Source: Nitrobacter sp. Nb-311A (GTDB lineage: Bacteria; Pseudomonadota; Alphaproteobacteria; Rhizobiales; Xanthobacteraceae). From it: a stretch of DNA of 64,000 nucleotides. Where the stretch lies: contig NZ_CH672418.1 of the NCBI RefSeq assembly GCF_000152905.1, positions 244,348-308,347 on the forward strand. The letters are read 5' to 3'. Made by a program: the position numbers and the translations under genes. Positions 41,628-51,550 of this stretch are shown one piece after another. The first letter of the stretch is position 1. Every line of letters begins with the position of its first letter. Below the pieces are notes generated by a model that worked only from the letters and a program-made list of their open reading frames with translations, was not told where the DNA came from and did not search any database.

Positions 41628-41688
41628 GTCTTCCTCCTTCGTCATGTGCTGTTTCAGGATAGAGGGTCGGGTGCCGCTCGGTGAAGAT

Positions 41689-42087
41689 ATGTTTGACCGA
41701 TTTGTTGGCATCCCGTACCTTGACAAGGGCAGGGACCCGGCCACTGGCGTCGATTGCTGGGGGCTGGTCGCGCTTGTCATGCGTGAGCTGCGCGGCATCG
41801 ACCTGCCGTCCTATGCCGAGCAGTACGTCACCGCCGCTGATCGTGCCGCCATGGCTCGGCTGATTGCCGGCCGGCTGGATGCGTGGTCGATGATCGCCGA
41901 AGGACAGGAGCAACCGTTCGATGGCGTCTTGATGCGCGAGGGCCGTTTTCCTCGCCACATCGGTATCGTCACATCGCCGGGGCGGTTGCTGCACGTCTCA
42001 AAGGGAATGACGAGCCGGATCGAGCGCTATCGCTCCGGATCGCTCGCCAACCGCGTTGTCGGGTTCTACCGCTACGGAAACGCATGA
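41689..42087 (+). CDS. NlpC/P60-family tail peptidase
   Basis: 132 residues from ATG 41689 (GTG 41671 possible). The active-site pattern is visible: Cys in GVDCWGLVALVMREL and His in GRFPRHIGIVTSPG. Such tail-tip cysteine peptidases open peptidoglycan during DNA entry. It directly precedes the tail-tip gene, as in lambda K and in GTAs. Confidence 0.88.
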   Translation: MFDRFVGIPYLDKGRDPATGVDCWGLVALVMRELRGIDLPSYAEQYVTAADRAAMARLIAGRLDAWSMIAEGQEQPFDGVLMREGRFPRHIGIVTSPGRLLHVSKGMTSRIERYRSGSLANRVVGFYRYGNA

Positions 42088-45000
42088 ATGCACGCGATTG
42101 TACCTGCGGTGATCGACGGCGAGCTGATCCCGCCGGCGGCGACGGTTTCGGTCTATGGCACCACGCATCCGCTCAACGCCGTGGCCGGCGCTCGCATTCA
42201 TTGCCGCGTTCCGGCCGGATGGTCGATCACAGAGATTTTGGGCGAGGCGCTCAGTCACAAGCCTGGCTGGCATCGGCGGCGCGACCTGATCGTTCGGATC
42301 AACGATCACATCATTCCGGAGGAGAACTGGTCGCGGGTCCGGGTCAAGCAAGGCGCGACCGTCACCTTCATCCCGCGCTTGCAGGATGGCGGCAACATCT
42401 GGCGCTCGGTGCTGGGCCTTGTGGTGACGGTCGCGGCGCTGGTGATTGCGCCCTATGCGGCGCCGGCGCTGGTCACGGCGCTCGGTGCGACCGGCATCAC
42501 GGTCGGAGCCTCGACCGCCGCGGCGCTGGCCGCCGGCGGCATCATGCTTGCCGGGACGCTGGCGCTCAACGCGCTGTTTCCGGTGCGACCTCCGGCCGAG
42601 CAACAGACCGTCAACTCAAGGTCGCTCAATTCAATCCAGGGCGCGCAGAACCAGCAAAATCCGTTCGGTATAGTCCCTGTGGTCCTCGGGCGGCATCGGC
42701 TGTCACCGTTCTTTGCGGCAAAGCCCTACACCGAAATCGTCGGCGAGGATCAGTGGTTGCGGCTGCTGTTCTGCTGGGGCTATGGGCCGCTCTATATCGA
42801 TGTGTCATCGCTCAAGATCGGCGAGACGCCGCTGTCGTCCTTTTCGGATTACCAGGTCGAGCACCGGCAGGGGTTTCCGGGCGATGCGCCGATCACGCTC
42901 TATCCGATGCAGGTCGACGAGGTGCCGCTGAACATCACGCTCACGGGCGGGGTGGATTCGATTATCCAGACCACACCTCCCGAGACAGGCGAGGTCTCTG
43001 TCGACTGGACCGCGACGGAAGGCATCTACATCATCAACGAAAAGACCGGCGATGCCGAAGGCTATGACGTGCAGTGCAATGCCTATTATCGCCCTGTCGG
43101 CGGCAGTAGCTGGACGATTTTCGCGGCTGTGCATTTTACCCGATCGACCAGCCCGACCCGGCGCGGCGCCCGCGTCGTGCTGCCGAGCCCCGGCCAATAC
43201 GAGGTCATGGTCCAGAAGGTCAATGCCGAGAAGAACGACGACAAGATCAAGGAAAAGATCGTCTGGACCGCGCTGCGCAGCGTCAAGATCGAGCAGCCGA
43301 TCAGGTTTCCGAAGTGGCTGGCGCTCACGGCGCTGCGCATCCGCGCGACCGATCAATTGTCCGGCGTGATCGATACCTTCAACGGCGAGGTGATGAGCAT
43401 CGTTGCCAATTCGTCGAACGGCTCGACATGGGTCCCGAACGTCACGACGAATAATCCCGCCGACCTGTTCCGGCATGTGCTGCAGGGGCCGGCCAATGCG
43501 CGCCCGCGGCCGGATTCGGCGATCGATCTCGCAAGCCTGATCGAATGGTCGAACTACTGCCAGATCAACGGGTTCAAGTTCAACCAGGTCGTGACCGGCG
43601 CGGGCTCAGTCTATGACAAGCTCTGCGATATCGCGGCGGCCGGCCGCGCCGTTCCAACCTTTCTTGACGGCAAATGGGGTGTGGTCTGGGACCGGCCGTC
43701 CGATCCGATCGTGCAGCACTTCACGCCGCGCAACTCCTGGGGATTCCAGGGCCAGAAGCCTTATGTCCAGCAGCCGCACGGCTGGCGCGTCTCGTTCATC
43801 AACGCGGCCAACGGCTACACCCAGGACGAGCGCATCGTTTATGACGACGGCTATAGCGCAGCCAACGCCTCGCTGTTCGAAGGCATCGAGTTTCCCGGCG
43901 TCACCGATCCGGCGCAGATCTGGAAACTGGGCCGGTTTCACATCGCGCAATCGCGGCTCCGGCCTGAGAAGATCACGCTGAACGTGGGCTGGGAGCATCT
44001 GGTCTGCACCCGTGGCGACCGCGTCCGCGTCACCTATGACGTGATGCTGATCGGCTTGGCCTCGGGTCGGGTCAAATCGGTCGATGGGCAGGTAGTCACC
44101 TTCGACGAACAGGTGACGATCGAGGAGGGCAAGACCTACGGCATACAGTTTCGCGTTCCGGAGGATGCGCGCACCATCGATCGCGCCGTCGATGAGGAGA
44201 CCGCAGCCGGTGATTACCTGCAGCTGACGCTGGTCGGCGATCTCACCGGCGTCACACAGGGGACCTTGTTCAGCTTTGGCGAGACTGACCGGGAATCGGC
44301 CGTCTACCGGGTGCAGGGCATCTCGCATCAGAAAGACCTGATCGCGACGCTGACGCTGGTCGACGATGCGCCGGAGATCTCCAGCGCCGATAGCGGCGCG
44401 ATCCCGGATTACAATCCGAACGTCACGATTCCGACTGACCCGTTCTCGCTGCCGCCGCGGGGCCTGACCTGGCTGGAGGTGATCGACGGTTATGGCGCAT
44501 CGGTTCGCGCTTTGGTGCGTCTGTCCTGGCAGGTGCCACGGTTCGGCCGGATCGCCTCGTTCGAGGTGCAGTCGATCGACAATGACGGCGGCGGCGTCTG
44601 GACCACGGTCGCCTCGGTGCTGCCGCCGCACACCAGCGTCGACGTGCCGCTGACCTCGGCCGGGTCGTGGACCTACCGGGTCCGATGCATCTTTGCCGAT
44701 GGCACGGTCTCCAATTGGGTCACCACATCGCAGTTGTCGCTGCTCGGGCTCACCTTCCCGCCGGGCGATATCACCAACCTGCATCAGCGCAGCGTCGACG
44801 GCCAGACCGTGCTCGGCTGGGACACGGTGCAGGACCAGCGCACGGTCTATTACGAGGTCCGCAAGGGAACGAGCTGGGACACCGGCCTCGTGGTCGGCGA
44901 CGTCGTCACCCAGCCGCCATGGCCGACGACCGGCGACGGCACCTATCACATTCGCGCCTATGTGTTGTCGCCGTTCGCGAGCCGGATCTACAGCGTCACG

Positions 45001-45891
45001 ACATCGTCGATCACGATCGCGGGCTCGATCATCTCGCGCAACATCATTGTGTCGAGAGACGAACTCACCGAGGGCTGGCCGGGAAGCCTCGACGGCGGCG
45101 TGATCAGCGGCAGCTTCATCCGCACCGATGTCGGGGAATCGATAGGCGAGGCATTTGCCCAAGAAATCATCGACCAGCTCGCGCTCGATGGCCTGCACAT
45201 CGCGGTCTATGTCTCGCCGACCATCGTCGACATCGGCCGGCCGGCGGAATGCCGGTTCTGGACGGAATTCGAGGCCTCCGGCGTGCTGCAGGGCGATGAC
45301 TTTCTGGCGCAGCTTGATGTGCTCGGCTCAGGCGATGTTCTCGGCACCTCGCCGACGCGGTTCATCCAGGCGTTTCCGATCTGGCGCTTTGCGGTCGAGG
45401 GCGAGACCGATGTCTTCGCCGCGCCTGATATCTTCGATCCGGCCGACATCTTCGCCGGTGACATCACCTGGCTGGATTGGGTCGCGATTTCATCCGGCAC
45501 GCGGGTGGCGCGCTATTTCGTGCCGGGCTTCGTGCTGATCACGAATGATGCCACGACCGACGCGACCGGCACCAAGTTTCGATGGTTCGTCGACGTGCCC
45601 GACCGCAACGACGACTACACCGAGCTGGATGTGCCGGACACCGGTCTCGACGTGGTGTTCTACTCCGGCGGCTTTGACGGCATTCCCGCCGGCGGGTTGG
45701 CGCCGACGCCGTTCAACGGCGGCCCGAACGGCGCCAACGTCCCGCACGTCCAGCGCGCCATCATCAACGGCGCCAACGGCGATGAGGTGAAGGTCACCAA
45801 CCTCACGCTGGCGGGCTGCACCGTGCATGTCGTCAACGCCGGCAGCAACGTCGCCCGCGCCGGCGTCAATCTTTTGGTTCGCGGCTACTGA
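42088..45891 (+). CDS. tail tip / host-specificity protein (gpJ-like)
   Basis: 1267 residues. Residues 1-110 are beta-grasp-like (lambda gpI-like), then a hydrophobic stretch (about 111-170, VLGLVVTVAALVIAPYAAPA), then the gpJ-type tip core (NPFGIVPVVLGRHRLSPFFA; ARPRPDSAIDLASLIEWSNY; GFKFNQVVTGAGSVYDKLCD) and fibronectin-III-like domains after about residue 780. It forms the hub and receptor-contact tip. Full length. Confidence 0.9.
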   Translation: MHAIVPAVIDGELIPPAATVSVYGTTHPLNAVAGARIHCRVPAGWSITEILGEALSHKPGWHRRRDLIVRINDHIIPEENWSRVRVKQGATVTFIPRLQDGGNIWRSVLGLVVTVAALVIAPYAAPALVTALGATGITVGASTAAALAAGGIMLAGTLALNALFPVRPPAEQQTVNSRSLNSIQGAQNQQNPFGIVPVVLGRHRLSPFFAAKPYTEIVGEDQWLRLLFCWGYGPLYIDVSSLKIGETPLSSFSDYQVEHRQGFPGDAPITLYPMQVDEVPLNITLTGGVDSIIQTTPPETGEVSVDWTATEGIYIINEKTGDAEGYDVQCNAYYRPVGGSSWTIFAAVHFTRSTSPTRRGARVVLPSPGQYEVMVQKVNAEKNDDKIKEKIVWTALRSVKIEQPIRFPKWLALTALRIRATDQLSGVIDTFNGEVMSIVANSSNGSTWVPNVTTNNPADLFRHVLQGPANARPRPDSAIDLASLIEWSNYCQINGFKFNQVVTGAGSVYDKLCDIAAAGRAVPTFLDGKWGVVWDRPSDPIVQHFTPRNSWGFQGQKPYVQQPHGWRVSFINAANGYTQDERIVYDDGYSAANASLFEGIEFPGVTDPAQIWKLGRFHIAQSRLRPEKITLNVGWEHLVCTRGDRVRVTYDVMLIGLASGRVKSVDGQVVTFDEQVTIEEGKTYGIQFRVPEDARTIDRAVDEETAAGDYLQLTLVGDLTGVTQGTLFSFGETDRESAVYRVQGISHQKDLIATLTLVDDAPEISSADSGAIPDYNPNVTIPTDPFSLPPRGLTWLEVIDGYGASVRALVRLSWQVPRFGRIASFEVQSIDNDGGGVWTTVASVLPPHTSVDVPLTSAGSWTYRVRCIFADGTVSNWVTTSQLSLLGLTFPPGDITNLHQRSVDGQTVLGWDTVQDQRTVYYEVRKGTSWDTGLVVGDVVTQPPWPTTGDGTYHIRAYVLSPFASRIYSVTTSSITIAGSIISRNIIVSRDELTEGWPGSLDGGVISGSFIRTDVGESIGEAFAQEIIDQLALDGLHIAVYVSPTIVDIGRPAECRFWTEFEASGVLQGDDFLAQLDVLGSGDVLGTSPTRFIQAFPIWRFAVEGETDVFAAPDIFDPADIFAGDITWLDWVAISSGTRVARYFVPGFVLITNDATTDATGTKFRWFVDVPDRNDDYTELDVPDTGLDVVFYSGGFDGIPAGGLAPTPFNGGPNGANVPHVQRAIINGANGDEVKVTNLTLAGCTVHVVNAGSNVARAGVNLLVRGY

Positions 45892-45902
45892 AGGTCACAT
45901 CC

Positions 45903-47351
45903 ATGAAACGAAGTCTCAGTATCGTCGCCATCGCGACGATAAGCGGCATGTTCGCGGCTGGCGCCGTGCAGTCTCTGTTCTCGGCCTATGCGGTTCAGAA
46001 CGAACTGGTCCCGCCGACGTCTGGCATCTATACCGGGGTGCAATATAGCCAGAAGATCGGCGACGCCTTCAAATCCATCGCCAGCGGCAACAAGGGTAAC
46101 AGTGCGCCGGCCAACGTCGAGAGTGCGACCGTCGACGGGCTGGAATGGATCGACGATTCCACCACGCCGTGGAGCTGGAAGCGGTACATCAACGGCGGAT
46201 GGGCCGTGCTCGGCGGCTTCGATCCCACCACAAGCGCCTTCATCGGGACGATCGGCGGCGGCGGCTTTGCCTCCATCGCGTCCGGCTCCACTGTCGATCT
46301 CGGCTCGGTACCGCAGGCCAACGTCACCGTCACCGGCACCACGACGGTTGCGGGCTTCGGCTCGAGCGCGCCGGAAGGGGCGGTGAAAATCCTGCGCTTC
46401 GAAGGCGCGCTGGTCCTGACCAACTCGTCAGCCTTGCGGGTGCCGGGCGGGTTCGACCTGACCACGGCCGCGGGCGACCGGGCGATCGTCACCCATCTCG
46501 GCTCCGGCAATTGGGAGGTCACGCAATTCATCCGGGACAGCGGCATTCCGATCGATGTCGCGGCCGTAGGGCGTCCTGACTATTCGTTCCAGGGCGCGGT
46601 GCCCGATCTCTACCTTCCGGGCGACGGCCGCGCGATCTCGCGGGCGAGCTATCCGGCCTATGCCGCCAAGATGGTGAAGGTGCAGAACGGCACCCGCATC
46701 AACGGGAACGCCGTCATCACGGTCGCGGATGACGTTCTGGATGTTGGCGTGGGGATGCCGGTCGAGGGCACGGGAATCGGCTCCGGATGTACCGTTGCGG
46801 ATTTTTCATCGGTCGCGAAGACGATCACGCTGAACAGCTCATCCTGCGTGACGTCGTCGGGCACCGCGCCGGTGACCGTGTTCCTCACCGGTTACGGCAC
46901 CGGCGGCGACAACACCACCATCGGCGTGCCCGACTGCCGCGGCCGGGTCATCGCGGGCCTTGATGTCGGCGCCGGTCGGCTGACGGCGACCTGGGCCGGC
47001 AAGTACGCCAGTGCGATGAACGTCGATCTCGGCAACGAGAAGAACAACCTCACCAGCAAGTCGCAGCTTCCCAGCACGACGTTCGATTTTACCGGAACGC
47101 CCGCGACCATCACCGTCAACTCGCCGTCAGCCAACGTCGTGCAGGGTTCTGTTGCCGGCCAATTCGGGTTTCAATCCTCGGGCGGCGTTGGCCCGTTCCA
47201 AATGCTGGCTCCGTCGACTTCGGCCACATTCCTCTTTTCGAGCGGCGGATACACGCCCGCCGGCACCGTGTCGTCCGGCGGGTCCGGTGCTTCGTTCCGA
47301 ACCGTGCAGCCGACGCTGACTGCGCGTTGCGTCATTCGCGTTATTCCTTAA
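45903..47351 (+). CDS. tail fibre with phage tail-collar domain and export signal
   Basis: 482 residues. The C-terminal half has the collar-type motif VPDLYLPGDGRAISRASYPA, then DNTTIGVPDCRGRVIAG, ending in RTVQPTLTARCVIRVIP as usual for collar domains. Oddly, the N-terminus looks like a Sec signal (MKRSLSIVAIATISGMFAAG). Adhesin role at the tail tip is inferred. Confidence 0.75.
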   Translation: MKRSLSIVAIATISGMFAAGAVQSLFSAYAVQNELVPPTSGIYTGVQYSQKIGDAFKSIASGNKGNSAPANVESATVDGLEWIDDSTTPWSWKRYINGGWAVLGGFDPTTSAFIGTIGGGGFASIASGSTVDLGSVPQANVTVTGTTTVAGFGSSAPEGAVKILRFEGALVLTNSSALRVPGGFDLTTAAGDRAIVTHLGSGNWEVTQFIRDSGIPIDVAAVGRPDYSFQGAVPDLYLPGDGRAISRASYPAYAAKMVKVQNGTRINGNAVITVADDVLDVGVGMPVEGTGIGSGCTVADFSSVAKTITLNSSSCVTSSGTAPVTVFLTGYGTGGDNTTIGVPDCRGRVIAGLDVGAGRLTATWAGKYASAMNVDLGNEKNNLTSKSQLPSTTFDFTGTPATITVNSPSANVVQGSVAGQFGFQSSGGVGPFQMLAPSTSATFLFSSGGYTPAGTVSSGGSGASFRTVQPTLTARCVIRVIP

Positions 47352-47372
47352 AGCCCAAACAGGATTCATCCG

Positions 47373-49427
47373 ATGCTGCAGAAACGCCTTCCCGGCGCGC
47401 TTTGCGCTGCGCTGTTACTTGTCACGCCTGCGATGGCGGCCGAGCAATCGAGTTACGTCGCGCCGACCACTGGTCCGATGTCGATGTCGACCTTCGCCGG
47501 CACCTATCTCAATCCCGGCCTGCGGGCGCTGGCCTCGTGTTCGTGGGGATCCTCGGCGCCGGCGAACGGTCCGTCCGGCGCGCCGCTGCCGTATCAATGC
47601 TGGGCGGACACCGCAGCGAGCCCGGTGCTGTTCAAATATTACGACGGCGCGATCTGGGTCACCTATGGCGCGCTCGATACCTCCACGCACGTCTGGACGC
47701 CATACCGTAACGGTGCGCCGATCGTGGCGGTGGCGACCTCGGGCGATGCGTCCGATCTCACCACGGGCACGCTGCCGGCCGCGCGGCTGCCTGATCCGAC
47801 CAGCTCGACGCTCGGCGGCGTGCAGTCCATCGCGCCGACCGCAAGCCAATGGCTGGATTCGATCTCGACGTCCGGCGTCCCACACGCCTCGCAGCCGGCG
47901 TTCTCTGATATCTCGGGCTCATGGGCCTGCACCCAGGCGCCGGCGCTGACCGGCGATATCTCGACCTCGGCCGGATCCTGCACCACGGCGATCGGGGCAG
48001 GGAAGGTCACCAACAGTATGCTGGCCGGCAGCATCGCCGCGTCGAAGCTGATCGGCACCGATATCGCGACTGTCGGCACCATCACGGCCGGAACGTGGAA
48101 CGGCACCACCATTGCGGTTGCCAATGGCGGGACCGGCGCGACCACGGAATCGGCTGCACGCTCCAGCCTCGGCGTTGCGATCGGCTCCGACGTGCAGGCG
48201 TGGGACGCTGATCTGGATGCCTTCGCGCTCAAGACCGCGCCGGCCGGAGCCGTGGTGGGCACCAGCGACGCTCAGACCCTGACCAACAAGACGCTCACGT
48301 CTCCCGCGATCACGACGCCGACCGGCCTGGTCAAGGGTGATGTCGGGCTCGGCAATGTCGATAACACGTCTGATGCGACGAAGAACGCTGCCATCGCCAC
48401 ACTCACGAACAAAACCATTAGCGGCGCGAGCAACACTCTGACGGTAAGGCTCGGCTCTGACGTGACCGGAAATCTCCCGGTTGCGAACCTGAACAGCGGG
48501 ACTGGCGCATCATCGTCAACGTTCTGGCGGGGCGACGGGACATGGGCAACACCGGCAGGTTCGGGGAATGTCAGTGGCCCAGCGTCGTCGACTGACAATG
48601 CACTCGCACGCTTCGACAGCACCACGGGCACTATCCTTCAGGATTCGCAGGTAACTCTTGATGACAGTGGCAATCTTTCGCCTGCGACCAACGATGGTGG
48701 AGGGCTTGGTACGGCTTCATCTTCGTGGTCCGACGTGTACTTGGCTAGTGGTGGCGTCCTTAACTTTGCCAACGGCAACTACACCGTCACGCACTCAAGC
48801 GGCCTGCTGACGTTGAGCGGCTCGGCTGTGGTTGGCGGTAATCTCAGCTTCTCAACCGCTGCCAGCATTTCTTCCAGTACCATCGGATCGTCGTTAACAT
48901 TAGGTCCGCTTGGCTCTAGCCCCGGCATATTAGCGTCAGTCAATTCAAACTATGGGCAGGTACAAATTCGCGCCGGGAGCGGGATGGTATCAGGCAACAG
49001 CTTTCAGTTGTTCTATCGCAACGGTTCTGTCGTTGGCGACATCAATTACAACGGAACCGGCGTCACTTACGCGACAACATCTGATGAGCGCTTGAAAACC
49101 AAGTTCGATAAGTCGGGCATCGATTGGGGGCGGCGTCTGGACGAACTGTGGGTCGGTGATTACGAGTTCAAGTCGAGACCGGGGGTCACCATGTTGGGCG
49201 TTACTGCACAGCGAACGGAAAAGGTCTTCCCTCAGGCGGTGCATAAGCCATCGAGTGAAGGTGATGTCTGGACCGTTGACTATGGCCAACTCTCGCCTCT
49301 TGCCCTGTGGGGTGCGAAGGATGCACGGAAGCGCATCTCGATTCTCGAACGGATCGTAGCGGAGCAGGCGAAAAAAATTACGGAGCTAGGAATTACCATT
49401 TCCGGGATCACTGACCGAGGACGCTAA
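47373..49427 (+). CDS. tail fibre/spike with S74 self-cleaving chaperone domain and export signal
   Basis: 684 residues. The N-terminus is signal-like ([20 protein letters not shown]). The shaft is Thr/Ser/Gly-rich with fibre repeats ([40 protein letters not shown]). The last 120 residues are an intramolecular chaperone of peptidase family S74: [17 protein letters not shown] with the Ser-Lys dyad, then [17 protein letters not shown] and [15 protein letters not shown]. It trimerises, folds the fibre, then cuts itself off. The 3' part is less GC-rich than neighbours. Confidence 0.85.
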   Translation: MLQKRLPGALCAALLLVTPAMAAEQSSYVAPTTGPMSMSTFAGTYLNPGLRALASCSWGSSAPANGPSGAPLPYQCWADTAASPVLFKYYDGAIWVTYGALDTSTHVWTPYRNGAPIVAVATSGDASDLTTGTLPAARLPDPTSSTLGGVQSIAPTASQWLDSISTSGVPHASQPAFSDISGSWACTQAPALTGDISTSAGSCTTAIGAGKVTNSMLAGSIAASKLIGTDIATVGTITAGTWNGTTIAVANGGTGATTESAARSSLGVAIGSDVQAWDADLDAFALKTAPAGAVVGTSDAQTLTNKTLTSPAITTPTGLVKGDVGLGNVDNTSDATKNAAIATLTNKTISGASNTLTVRLGSDVTGNLPVANLNSGTGASSSTFWRGDGTWATPAGSGNVSGPASSTDNALARFDSTTGTILQDSQVTLDDSGNLSPATNDGGGLGTASSSWSDVYLASGGVLNFANGNYTVTHSSGLLTLSGSAVVGGNLSFSTAASISSSTIGSSLTLGPLGSSPGILASVNSNYGQVQIRAGSGMVSGNSFQLFYRNGSVVGDINYNGTGVTYATTSDERLKTKFDKSGIDWGRRLDELWVGDYEFKSRPGVTMLGVTAQRTEKVFPQAVHKPSSEGDVWTVDYGQLSPLALWGAKDARKRISILERIVAEQAKKITELGITISGITDRGR

Positions 49428-49648
49428 TCGCTCACAAACCAGCGACAAATCGTTCCGATCACGTCCATGTATCGCAATGAGCTTGGCGGGAAGCTTTGCT
49501 TGACCGGTTGACCGTTCACAAACCAAGTGCACTCGACCTGATCCTTGAGCACTTGAACCACTGTCATTCGCGGGCCTCCAGATCGGAGCGCAACGACATC
49601 TCCGGGCGCAAGAGCGGTCAGCCCCCTTCGGGCGATAGCATAATCCAT
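49424..49648 (-). CDS. DUF2158 (YodC-like) moron gene, 74 residues
   Basis: [20 protein letters not shown] and [20 protein letters not shown] match DUF2158, a small SH3-like family of unknown function. It is on the minus strand between fibre and endolysin and overlaps the fibre stop by 4 bases, so it is expressed from its own promoter, like a lysogenic conversion gene. Confidence 0.75.
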   Translation of the reverse strand: MDYAIARRGLTALAPGDVVALRSGGPRMTVVQVLKDQVECTWFVNGQPVKQSFPPSSLRYMDVIGTICRWFVSD

Positions 49649-49719
49649 GGTCTTTGATTCCCGTTCGGTGAATCTTATTACCCGCGATCATTTCGAAAAA
49701 GTCAACGAAAGGACCACCA

Positions 49720-50526
49720 ATGCCCAACCTCGATTCCGGGGGCGCTGGCGTGCGGCTGCACGGCATCTCCCAGGCTGCCTTTGATCTGATCGTCGAGTTC
49801 GAAGTGTCGAGCGAGGCGGTCTACAACAAGCTCTATCGTCGGCCGACCCGGCCGGGAGGTGCGTCCGGGGTCACGATCGGGATCGGTTACGACTGCGGCT
49901 ATTCGACCGCCGCACAGATTCGCTCAGATTGGGGAGGGGTGCTGCCGGTCCCTATGGTTCTGGCTCTTGCTTCCGTCGCAGGGCTAACCGGAACGCGAGC
50001 AGCGAGCGCCCTGGCGTCGGTGCGCAGCAAGGTTGACGTGCCATGGGCCGCCGCCCTGGCGGTGTTCAGCAACACGTCCCTGCCGAAATACGTAGCGCTC
50101 GCCGATAATCTGCCGAATTGGGACAAGCTGTCGCCGGACTGCAAGGGCGCACTGGTGTCGCTGGTCTACAATCGGGGCGCCTCGTTCAGCAATTCCGGTT
50201 CGCGTTACCAGGAGATGCGCAACATCAGGGCGCATATGGCCGCCAAGCGCTTCTCGGCGATCCCGACAGAACTCCGATCGATGAAGCGTATCTGGGCGGG
50301 TGACGACAGCCTGCGGGGCCTGTTGATCCGTCGCGACAAGGAAGCCGCCTTGTTTGAGCGCGGGCTGAAAGCGCCTGTCGAAGTGGCCGCCGTGGTCGTA
50401 CCGCCTCCCGAGCCCGTTCCTGATCCCGCGCCGCCCGATCGGCAGTTGTCTCAACCCACCCCGCAGCCGTCCGTTTGGACGGCCTTTTTCATGGCCATCA
50501 TCGCAATCTTCAGGAGGGCAAAATGA
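49720..50526 (+). CDS. phage endolysin, lysozyme-like
   Basis: 268 residues. Residues about 15-200 form a lysozyme-like domain: AFDLIVEFEVSSEAVYNKLY with a candidate catalytic Glu, GVTIGIGYDCGYS and GALVSLVYNRGASF. A Pro-rich linker follows (PPPEPVPDPAPPDRQ), then a C-terminal hydrophobic helix (VWTAFFMAIIAIF), unusual for an endolysin. It should degrade peptidoglycan at lysis. Confidence 0.8.
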   Translation: MPNLDSGGAGVRLHGISQAAFDLIVEFEVSSEAVYNKLYRRPTRPGGASGVTIGIGYDCGYSTAAQIRSDWGGVLPVPMVLALASVAGLTGTRAASALASVRSKVDVPWAAALAVFSNTSLPKYVALADNLPNWDKLSPDCKGALVSLVYNRGASFSNSGSRYQEMRNIRAHMAAKRFSAIPTELRSMKRIWAGDDSLRGLLIRRDKEAALFERGLKAPVEVAAVVVPPPEPVPDPAPPDRQLSQPTPQPSVWTAFFMAIIAIFRRAK

Positions 50527-50885
50527 TCTGGTTCCTGTTCATCATCCCCGGGCTCATCGCCGCTTACGTGATCTTCGCGCGACCGGTTCTCAGGGCGCTG
50601 CCCGCGCTGAAGAGATTCTATGCCGAGGCCGATACCTTCTGGGGAAAGGTGTGGGCTCTGTTCGGCCGGTCGGCGACCGTTGCATGGTCGCTCGTCGTCG
50701 CCGCGTCGTCTGTGGCCTTCGACTATGTCGACCCGCTGGCTACGCTGCTTGGCGCGCCGGACTTCAAGAACCAGGTGATGACGCTCTTGAAAGATAACCC
50801 TCAGTATCTCGGCTACTTCGCGATGCTGGTCTCCGGCATCACCATCGTGGCGCGGCTGCGGTCGATCGCAAAGGTGGCGAAGTGA
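50523..50885 (+). CDS. membrane protein of the lysis module, 120 residues
   Basis: ATG 50523 overlaps the endolysin stop (ATGA). Two or three membrane segments (MIWFLFIIPGLIAAYVIFAR; TVAWSLVVAASSVAFDYV; YFAMLVSGITIVARL). Likely holin or accessory lysis protein; no certain family. Confidence 0.65.
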   Translation: MIWFLFIIPGLIAAYVIFARPVLRALPALKRFYAEADTFWGKVWALFGRSATVAWSLVVAASSVAFDYVDPLATLLGAPDFKNQVMTLLKDNPQYLGYFAMLVSGITIVARLRSIAKVAK

Positions 50886-51274
50886 CTGCCGTCCTCTCAT
50901 GGCTCGCGTCGCTGCTCACCGGCCCACTGCTGAACAAGGCGCTGGACGCCTACAAGGCCAAGCTGTCGGCCGGCAATGACGCCGATCGCATCGCCGCTGA
51001 TCTGGCGACGCGCGAGCTGGCCGTCCAGCAGCGCGAGATCGAGGTGCAGTCCGAATATCGCGTCGCCGCGCTGGGCCACTGGTATGAGCCCGACAAGCTC
51101 ATGGGCTACGCCGTCGCGGTCTACGTTGGCAAGCTGCTGATCTACGACAAGGTGCTCGGGCTTGGGTCAACCGACCCGCTCGGCGGCTGGATCGAGACAA
51201 CGGCGAATCTCATCGTGGGGTTCTATTTTGCAAAGCGCGGCTTTGAGAATGTCGCGCGCATCATCAAGAAGTAA
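50882..51274 (+). CDS. GTA-type 3TM holin
   Basis: 130 residues, GTG start overlapping the upstream stop (GTGA). A charged middle (RELAVQQREIEVQSEYRVAA) and hydrophobic segments (GYAVAVYVGKLLIYDKVLGL; ANLIVGFYFAKRGFENVARI) match the holin of GTAs and rhizobial phages. It should trigger lysis by permeabilising the inner membrane. Confidence 0.78.
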   Translation: MTAVLSWLASLLTGPLLNKALDAYKAKLSAGNDADRIAADLATRELAVQQREIEVQSEYRVAALGHWYEPDKLMGYAVAVYVGKLLIYDKVLGLGSTDPLGGWIETTANLIVGFYFAKRGFENVARIIKK

Positions 51275-51286
51275 GGGCGGGCAGCA

Positions 51287-51517
51287 ATGAGCGATGCACG
51301 GCGGTTCGACGACCTCCCGGAGCGCACCAAGGACTTCCTCTCCAATCTGCGCGATGACGAAATCGACACGCTCAATGACGGTATCCGCCTCGTCGGCGCC
51401 ATCCGCACAGTCGGCACGTTCATGAAGTGGGTGATCGTCGGGCTGATCGGCATCCTTGCCGGCTTCGTCATGGTCGGGGAATCGATCGCCAAGATCGCCG
51501 CCTGGATGCGCGGCTGA
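51287..51517 (+). CDS. single-span membrane protein of the lysis module
   Basis: 76 residues: acidic soluble part (RTKDFLSNLRDDEIDTLNDG) and one helix (WVIVGLIGILAGFVMVGESI). Such small proteins recur in lysis modules of rhizobial phages; role unclear. Confidence 0.65.
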   Translation: MSDARRFDDLPERTKDFLSNLRDDEIDTLNDGIRLVGAIRTVGTFMKWVIVGLIGILAGFVMVGESIAKIAAWMRG

Positions 51518-51550
51518 ACCAGCCCTTCACCTGAAACATCGGAGATCACC

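Noticed and set aside
43606-45198. Open frame of 530 codons antisense to the tail-tip gene
   Set aside because: Arg/Asp-rich composition without domains; the sense strand carries a full gpJ-like protein.
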